A stretch of DNA of 64,000 nt from Filosporella fistucella (lineage: Eukaryota; Ascomycota; Leotiomycetes; Helotiales): positions 372,001 through 436,000 of the forward strand of contig JAQJZZ010000010.1 in NCBI GenBank assembly GCA_030077755.1, written 5' to 3'. The position numbers and the translations under genes are program-made. The notes beneath the pieces are model-generated. The model made no database searches and was not told the DNA's origin. It saw nothing but the letters and a program-made list of their open reading frames with translations. Numbering within the stretch: the stretch's first letter is position 1; the number at the start of each line of letters is the position of its first letter. This document shows, in pieces, positions 57,534 to 64,000 of the stretch.

Positions 57534-58603
57534 ATGGCGTCGATCTACGTACCTTCATTGTTTATATCACTTGTATCCTAATAGGAGATGCCGACGGGTT
57601 TCGAGTGTGCTAACATTGCCGTTTACGCCGAAAAGGGCACCGAAATCGGTCATGCCTTAGGTAATAACAAAAAGAGCTGGGAAGTGGTTACAATCAACTT
57701 TGTTAGCATTCAACCAGATCCAAGAATAGATGGTAGACAGGTAAGCTACGTCTCATTTGCCAGCGGGAGTAACGATGGAATATGTATTGCTGCCGTGTCC
57801 GTGGCTTGGCCGGAGGGCAATAGTCCAAAGGTCTGGCTGGGAGATATAGGAGCCAATTGTTCGATATCCATTAGACCATACATCCAGTACTCGAAGACGC
57901 AAACTGGATCGGATCCACAATTTCAGTCAATGTGTGTCTGGATCAATGGCGATGCCACCAAAGGGATCACAACTCAAGGCTTCCCACTCCATATCGTAGA
58001 CTTCGGTCGCACCAATGGCGCTTTCACCAGAGAGGAAGAACCAAGAATAAATCCAGTTGCAGACCAATGGACTGAAAGTAAAGACCTACTATGCAAGGCT
58101 CCTGACAGAATGAGCTTCTACGACGAATTTCGTGCTGGTGATTTGCTCTGGTCTACCAGCCACCGCTCGAATCCAACGAGGATGGAATTGACAAAGATGT
58201 GGCGATAGTCACCAGAGGAGGCTGTCCCGGCGATCCAGGATAGATTGTCTCGGAATGTTTAACCGTAAGAAAATACAAGCGTACATCTCAGCATCACCGT
58301 ACTTCAGATGATTCTACTCCCATGGCAAAGAATCTCATCCATAGCAGCAGCGAAGCACACAGTGCAGAAGGAGCTTGTAGTCATCCTGGATTTGCCAGTC
58401 CATCTCTTGTTTCGTATAATGAGGGCAAATACTGTGATGTGGTGACCAAGATAGTCCGGCCTCTGTGCTCCGATACAATCTCGGTTGGGTGCTTTAACAT
58501 CGGTTCCAACAAGCTTGTTTTCGACCAGGCAGGATTGAATGGCACCTATGTGAAATTTTTGAATCCTGCCGGCAATAGTAATTTTGTTGATATTATTTAT
58601 TAG
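57511..58603 (+). pseudogene. Secreted-protein-like gene with several frame changes
   Basis: A hydrophobic start ('LRTFIVYITCILIGDADGF', from the ATG at 57511 or 57517) shifts frame into a 57588-58208 frame with 'NKKSWEVVTINFVSIQPDP' and 'MCVWINGDATKGITTQGFPL'. Near 58140 the coding sense moves again ('VYQPPLESNEDGIDKD', 'VTRGGCPGDPG'), and again before an intron-like boundary (gtaaga...cag, about 58264-58307) into 58308-58603 with 'HPGFASPSLVSYNEGKYCD' and 'PLCSDTISVGCFN'. The Cys-containing tail resembles secreted fungal proteins. Three frame changes suggest a pseudogene or assembly indels. It is head to head with the broken minus-strand gene and overlaps its start. Confidence 0.45.
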
Positions 58604-59410
58604 TGGGCTTGAGGTAGGCAGTGTTCTTGTGACAATAATAGTTTGTTCAACAAAGAGTACTAAGGGCCGCAAATAGGGTATTTCCGGCAGTGACAACGTA
58701 GCATTTATACTTTACAAAGGTTATCTTATTCACGGAGTATAGGGGCGGGCCCCCGGGCCTCACTATATTCGAAACGAATAATCACTACGATAGGTGGGGA
58801 ACCAATGGCGCCAAACGATTGATTCATAAAACAAATTTATCTAAATGTGTGCACACACTTATGCGTCTCTCTTAGAAGTGACTGGTTTGTGTCGATACTA
58901 TGTATAGGGCTTAGGGTAGTGTGGGTAAGGTTTGAGGTGGTTGCTAATTACTTTGAAACAGAAGCACCAAACTTTATACAGGGGTTATTGCAATGGATTT
59001 GCTGATCGGACGGATCGCCAAAATTAAGCTTGGCGTGTGCGCGCAGGGCTTGCGAATATTCCACAAATGACCCTCCGTTTTACATAACCTAATTACTATA
59101 AATCTAACTTCTGGCATGTAGACTGCTGTATCACATAGAGAAAGTCCCTTATTTCAAATCTAACTACTTGGGAAATTGCCTCTTGTATCACCCCTATAGC
59201 ACAATCCAGCTGACTCGCTTTCTATACCAGCATTTGGAGAAATGACTACGAGAAAACGTTTAGTCACACAAAGGTAGGATTTAGCCGCTACGTGGGGTTT
59301 ACAATGTATATAGATTCGATGCAGTAACATCAGAAAGAGGCACATCCAGCTTCTTCCGGCCACTATACCCTCTCATTTTTCGTTGAGCACCTACCCGAAC
59401 CACGCTCGTT
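58604..59410. other. Intergenic, no supported gene
   Basis: No coding signal or repeat identified. Promoter of the gene at 59411 is expected in the last few hundred bases. Confidence 0.4.
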
Positions 59411-60237
59411 ATGAAGGCATTTTGGGCAGCCACTGCTGCCATCTTCACCCTCCTTGGCCAATCCCTCGCAAATCAAGATGTCATAACCCTTAATACACGT
59501 TCAGGGACATATATTCAACGGGTAGAGGCCACGCTTGTCCTTGGCGAAGCGCCCAACCCCATCACAGGCGATATTGCCTTGTGGAGTGCGATTATGTTGG
59601 ATAAGCAGGATTTCCTTCAAGGGGTGACACAAAATTCTCCAGGAAGGTAACTTTTCGCTGCATCTTCTGTATTACATTCGATTGAAATATCTGACTACTC
59701 AAAGCTTATGGTGTGAAAATCTTGGAAGGAACTGGTGTAACTTTGCGTACATGCTGAGAGGAAGCTCAGCTACTGTTGGAAAGCCGGTCAGTGCTCCTCC
59801 TGGAGCTCGCGTTAAAACCACTTGTATGAGAGAAATGCCTTTTCAACATTTTGCCTGGCTAATGCGAATATTAGACAGTCTGAACCCATCAACAAGCAAG
59901 TGGGACCAAAACGTCTACATCAACAATTCGCTAGTCTCCCAAATCTCGACCAGCGAAGGCCAGAAAGGAACTATCTTTTATGTTTCGATTGAATGCGCGG
60001 CTCCGCCATGCACTACTGCACCAGCCCACAGTAAGTTCCTGGATATTGTGTTTTGTTGTAGCTCTAACAGCCATAGGGTGGGAAAACATCTCTATCACAT
60101 TGAATCGTGCCGACCAGTCATTCAAGCACACAGGTGCTTGGGAGTACAAGGCTGAGGGTGGACAGATGTCAACAACAGATGGTGGAAAGACCTGGAACTT
60201 TACTACGCTGAATATACCATCGATGCCTGCTGTGTAA
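59411..60237 (+). CDS. Secreted protein of unknown function (about 240 aa)
   Basis: Three exons: 59411-59646, 59705-60030 and 60077-60237; introns gtaact...aag and gtaagt...tag with good phase agreement. A signal peptide ('AFWAATAAIFTLLGQSLAN') is followed by a soluble, beta-rich-looking domain with 'LVLGEAPNPITGDIALWSAI' early and 'WCENLGRNWCNF' in the middle. Other landmarks are 'ECAAPPC' and a terminal 'DGGKTWNFTTLN'. At least five cysteines support disulfides and secretion. The layout resembles concanavalin-type fungal secreted proteins, but I could not assign a family. It may be an extracellular enzyme or effector. Confidence 0.8.
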
Positions 60238-61881
60238 GGAATTTGTTGCGCCAGCCTTGTAGAGATCTCAGAACTCCCAATTTTACCTTCTCATCTCCCC
60301 CTGGCCCTGGATAGGTCTTTAGCTAAACACTGAATTGAGAACCAATATTTTCTATAACATAACATTAAGCAGAGGGGAGCTATACTCTTATTTATCTATA
60401 TTGGTTTCGTAATATTGTCCGCAACGGAGATCCAATCTTCCGCGGCGAACGCGGGACTATCGATAAAGCAAGGTAATTCCCTTGCCTCCTAGATGAACTA
60501 GTGGCCCATGATTGTAGAATGAAGTGTCAGCTCTTGCGCGATCAAAGTTAGTCTCGTCGGTTCGCACTCTGATAAGTCAATTGTGGATTAATCAATGATG
60601 TACATGAATCTCAATCAAGTATAAATAGGAAAAGATATTGCATAGGCGCCTGCTTTGGCAAGCCATTCCTCTGATTCTCTACAATTCGTCATGGATTCCA
60701 AGTTCGAATTTCACTTAGCATGCACGGTTTGATACATTATATGTATGTAAACCTCAAAACACAAACCTAGTATCCGAAGAACAACAATTTATCCCCCGCC
60801 TCAGTCATAATCACTTTTGTTGAGGATCATAACCTGATAGTATAAAGAGCTCTACGGAAATGTCCCTTTGTGAACTATTAGCTAGTTTCTTCTTCTTTAA
60901 GGCTATACTATACGTTATAACTATAAATATAATTCAAAACTACACTTTCATTTAAGGAGAATATGGAAAAATCATAAATAACCCTTGTAGTCTATCAATT
61001 TCCGAGGATTGCTTAATCGAACTCAATGCATTTGCTCCTTATGGGGCGTAGCACGATTCCAGTTCATTTGCGGGTTCCCCTCCGGTTCCTGGTTCGGTTC
61101 CGGGTTCTGGTCTAAGTGGGACGGTTGCTCGATTTCAAAAAGGAACCGGAACTGCCTCGGGAATCTAGCGTGTCCGGTACTAGTATTTACGATTCCGGTC
61201 CGGGTTAAGAACCAAGTGTAGAAGCGGAACCGAACCGTTACACGTGATAAAATTCTCGAATTTCCTGGATTTTTAGGGTCGTGCAAGCTCGGTATCCTTG
61301 GATAATCTCCTCCGTAGAGGGTCTTCAAGTTTACTAGTTTAATTGACGGTTTTGCTGAAGATACCTAGTAGTGGATAGGTTTGTGGAAGGAGAACTTCTA
61401 TATTGATACTTCCACAACCAAGACATAATCAGTAGTCATCTTAAACTTCATCACTACAAAACTCTCCGAATCAAAAGAACTATACGGCCATCAGGCCTCG
61501 AGAAATCCGGAAATATCTAGAATATATCAAATGTCGTGCGACATCAAAAACCAAACTTGAATTAAATATAAAGAAGCGGTCAAGGTTCTTGATTTCGCTG
61601 ATGAATAGGCGGCATTTGATTCGCTCTTACCATAATAAAACCGGAGCAGCTTTAACTCTATCCGTCGTGACGAAGGCCACCCAACTACAAGCAGCAAGGC
61701 TGAAACCCGATGACTTCACTTAGACCGGCTCTAACCCCTCCCCCGCCTCGAACCTCATACATAACAAACCTTCCCCCACCTTCTTTCCCATTACCACAAC
61801 ACATCGTGAACAAATCTCGATATCATCATCACAAGCCTCAATACCTCTCAATCCTCGAAATATCGAAGAAAAGCAATCAAA
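60238..61881. other. Long intergenic region with a degenerate GGTTCC-rich patch
   Basis: No gene is supported. AT-rich around 60700-61010. The stretch from about 61070 to 61245 is unusual and listed separately. The last 200 bases before 61882 are C-rich and CT-rich, as in fungal leaders. Confidence 0.45.
61070..61245. repeat. GGTTCC/GGAACC-rich short-repeat patch
   Basis: Repeated ggttcc, ggttcg and ccgggtt units on one half (61074-61113) and their reverse complements (ggaaccgg, ggaaccgaaccg) on the other half (61140-61240). The palindromic layout suggests the end regions of a degraded DNA element, perhaps hAT-like, but no transposase or terminal repeat pair was found. Confidence 0.45.
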
Positions 61882-62316
61882 ATGGCAACCCAACAAGTCT
61901 GCCCCGTAGTAGGAACAACAAATACCATTCTCCCCCCCTCTCACCCCGACTTCGACGCCGACAAACCCGGTCTCGTCTGCCCCGTCACAAATGCCTCTAC
62001 AGACCACCACCATATCCTGCACAAACACCCTGGTCTTCCCTCTTCCATCTCAGATAAAGATGCCAAATCGTGTCCTGCACTGAAAGATCAAATCAATAGC
62101 GAGGAAAACAAGGCACTAGATGAGGGAATCTGTCCTGTTGTGGGACCTGTAAGCACAGTCTTACCGCCTGATCATCCGACGCCAAAGGAGGGAGCAGATG
62201 TTTGTCCTGTTACGAAGGCGAGTTTGAAACATCATGAAGGGAAGGTTGTTAGTCATCCAAGTGTAGAGAATGCGGCTGAGGGTGCTGTGTGCCCGGTTGT
62301 GGGGAAGAAGGCCTAG
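61882..62316 (+). CDS. Small Cys-Pro-repeat protein (144 aa), heme-regulatory-motif-like
   Basis: Single exon without introns. The protein consists of two related halves. Each has 'CPVVG', then 'T(N/V)T(I/V)LPP(S/D)HP', then 'CPVT(N/K)AS' followed by His residues. 'CPAL' sits between them and a last 'CPVVGKKA' closes the protein, giving six Cys-Pro dipeptides in all. Cys-Pro is the core of heme regulatory motifs, and His-rich spots ('DHHHILHKH' and 'KHHEG') lie next to them. There is no signal peptide or membrane helix. The arrangement suggests binding of heme or metal in the cytosol; no function is established that I know. A heme protein (protoglobin) lies in the same window but 54 kb away, so no link is implied. 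Confidence 0.78.
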   Translation: MATQQVCPVVGTTNTILPPSHPDFDADKPGLVCPVTNASTDHHHILHKHPGLPSSISDKDAKSCPALKDQINSEENKALDEGICPVVGPVSTVLPPDHPTPKEGADVCPVTKASLKHHEGKVVSHPSVENAAEGAVCPVVGKKA

Positions 62317-62744
62317 GTCTGGTGAAGCAGATGAGTGGTGGTGGGGATGGTCGGATGGAATGAATCTGGTTTCTGGTATATATTTATGGGATTATGGAAA
62401 GCGGGTGCTGGTTGAGAATCGGCGTTCTGAAGGGGACGGGATGGTTACTGGGAGGGAAACGTGAGGGGAATATGGGAATGGATGGCAGGTATCGTGTTCA
62501 ATGCATCATTTTCGAACTTGTTGAGTCTTGCTCTGCCTCTTCTCAGAAACTACTCAGAAAAATACTGTCCCCTTGGCTTGACTACATGCCTGTCGAGTTC
62601 TGGAGAACTCTCATCATAAGTAGCACCAAACCGAGTCAAATGCAAAGTCCTCGCACTGGCATCACAGTTATTCAGGAGTTAATTATTGTCCGCAAGAGAA
62701 GGACAGTCTACCTTGTCATCAGCTATTCTAGTCGCCTGACCTGA
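62317..62744. other. Intergenic between convergent genes, no supported gene
   Basis: Short frames only. Confidence 0.4.
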
Positions 62745-63762
62745 TCACACCAACAGGATAGACTCGACCCGATCATTTATTTTCATGGACTCGCCATACA
62801 TAATACCATAAAAATACGCCCCAGCTATCAAAGTATAGGCACTATCTGTTGTTGGCTGCGGTTGTAGTAAATACACCCCCATTCCTCCTAAAAATATGCA
62901 GAGAATATCTCCCTTGGCACCGTGAGATGGAATGAGACCAACGAAGCCAGTTCCCAGATGAATGTTCGACGAAAATGCAAGTGTTTCAAACAAGCTTTAT
63001 ATTTATCCGCCTTTATTCTATCACTAATCTCTGGTGTCTCTTGATTGAAAGTTCTGTATGCTGCATCGAATGCTTCCAGAAGCTGGGTTTGGGATTGAAG
63101 TGTAATATAACTGCCTCTATCCGCTAATAAGACCCGAATGCAGTCCACTTTCTCATCCTGGCTGCGAATACGAGGTGAAATGGAACAAAAGCGCTGGATT
63201 TCCTTCAAGTAGATAAGAACTTGGTCCGAATGCAACTTCTCTAGCCAGTTGGGATTCCAGACGGATCCAAAAAAATTCTGCTCTGTCCACGAACACACCT
63301 TGAAGTATTATTCTTTTGAAATCTGGCATAACCTATACTTTGTCCTACTATTTACTTCTTGACGGTGTAAAGATAATTGATGTGGGTTACCATTGATAGG
63401 GTAGCGGATCTCTATCAACCAATCTACTGCCCAAGAAGGGAAAACTCGCCCTCTACACGTCCTAGGAAATTGGCAGTGGGCGAGATTGCCAATATATCAT
63501 TGTCGGAGGAATGGCTAAGCTATCTCTCCCTATATATTTTCTGTACTTTTGGGGAACTGAGCAAATTTCTTCCCATCACCAGCAAGACCCATTAGGGATA
63601 ATACCCTATCTCTTGAATCTGAGGCTACAGGTTGGTTGTAGTCGCCTTCAAATGTTAGATTAACAATCATAACATTAAATAACGGCTCCTGCTGTTCTCC
63701 CTTTCCAACTTGGTATCTGTGACGACGTGTCACAATGCCATCAATAAAGCAACTCGCCGAGG
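62745..63762 (-). pseudogene. Degenerate heterokaryon-incompatibility (HET) protein, 3' part
   Basis: Pieces of a fungal HET-type protein occur in order on the minus strand. 63530-63762 has 'GIVTRRHRYQVGKGEQQEPL' and 'SDSRDRVLSLMGLAGDG', the usual 'DPRDKVFALLGLA' element. Near 63420 is 'FPSWAVDWLIEIRYPING'. 62888-63298 is a helical part. 62745-62993 has 'IHLGTGFVGLIPSHGAKGDI', 'CIFLGGMGVYLLQP' and 'AGAYFYGIMYGE', the standard C-terminus. Stops and at least one frameshift (near 62960) separate them, and the N-terminal HET domain is not found up to the window edge. HET proteins trigger self/non-self cell death; this copy should be inactive. Confidence 0.7.
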
Positions 63763-64000
63763 ACTAGCATGTTACCGAAATCCTAAGCATTTTGGCGACT
63801 GAAGGATTAGTCTCAATATTATCTATAGCTTTCGGGTAGTAGTACTGTAAATAGAACCATAAAATCAGAACAATAAGACAAGGAGGTTAAGCAGCTGGTG
63901 ATCTTCAGTAGTTATAGCATAATTGTCTAAGTGCTATGTACAGAAGCTCGCGACCTGGAATGATATGGCAAAACATAGAAAATAGCCGAACACGCGAGTC
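63763..64000. other. Right window edge, no supported gene
   Basis: AT-rich, stops in all frames. The missing N-terminal part of the HET gene is not here. Confidence 0.4.

Noticed and set aside
61070..61245. Telomere-like or tRNA-like reading of the GGTTCC patch
   Set aside because: The units are not a regular telomeric repeat and do not fold into a tRNA cloverleaf, so it was kept only as a repeat relic.
1..64000. tRNA, rRNA and CRISPR features
   Set aside because: I looked for tRNA B-box-like GGTTCRANYCC patterns with matching arms, rRNA stretches and spaced direct repeats and found none that hold up. CRISPR arrays are not expected in fungi.

Overview
The window is nuclear DNA from a filamentous ascomycete. 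Genes are split by many 40-100 nt introns with GT(A/R)NGT donors, CTAAC/CTGAC-like branch sites and YAG acceptors. Spacing is about one gene per 2-3 kb on both strands, and the families present are fungal: STAND/NACHT, HET, LysM effector, killer-toxin-like chitinase, secreted NMT1/THI5-like protein and fungal intradiol dioxygenase. The gene complement feels like Leotiomycetes, but that is an inference from family resemblance only. Exon coordinates were assembled by hand so that frames, splice signals and known motifs agree.

Layout. 0-12 kb: 3' end of a CorA-like membrane protein, a conserved fungal protein of unknown role, a histidine-phosphatase-like gene, a fungal protoglobin, a secreted intradiol dioxygenase and a small multi-pass membrane protein. 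12.7-14.7 kb: a small membrane-protein gene split by a dead Tc1/mariner element whose seven in-frame stops all look like CAA/CAG to TAA/TAG changes (RIP-like). 15-24.4 kb: a membrane-anchored unknown, then a divergent pair made of a ten-exon GH18 chitinase and a secreted LysM protein, then an unknown gene. 25-36 kb: a P450, a secreted NMT1/THI5-like binding protein, an acyl-CoA dehydrogenase with a probable AT-AC intron, a SET-domain protein with a hydrophobic leader and a four-helix membrane protein. 36.9-39.9 kb: a NACHT STAND protein. 41-45 kb: a secreted M28 aminopeptidase and a TauD-like dioxygenase.

45.5-54.6 kb is the most coherent functional block. It holds a urea-carboxylase-type protein (biotin carboxylase, KipA/KipI domains and biotin carrier fused, no amidase domain), a DUR3-type Na+/solute symporter and, divergent from the symporter, a LamB/YcsF (PxpA-type) gene. 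The shared promoter carries several GATA sites. Together these look like a lactam/oxoproline or urea-type nitrogen-scavenging cluster with its own importer.

54.8-58.6 kb is decayed: a 0.73 kb inverted-repeat element next to a frameshifted fragment, and a head-to-head pair of broken genes. The right end holds a small secreted protein, a GGTTCC-rich relic, a small Cys-Pro-repeat protein and a degenerate HET-domain pseudogene.
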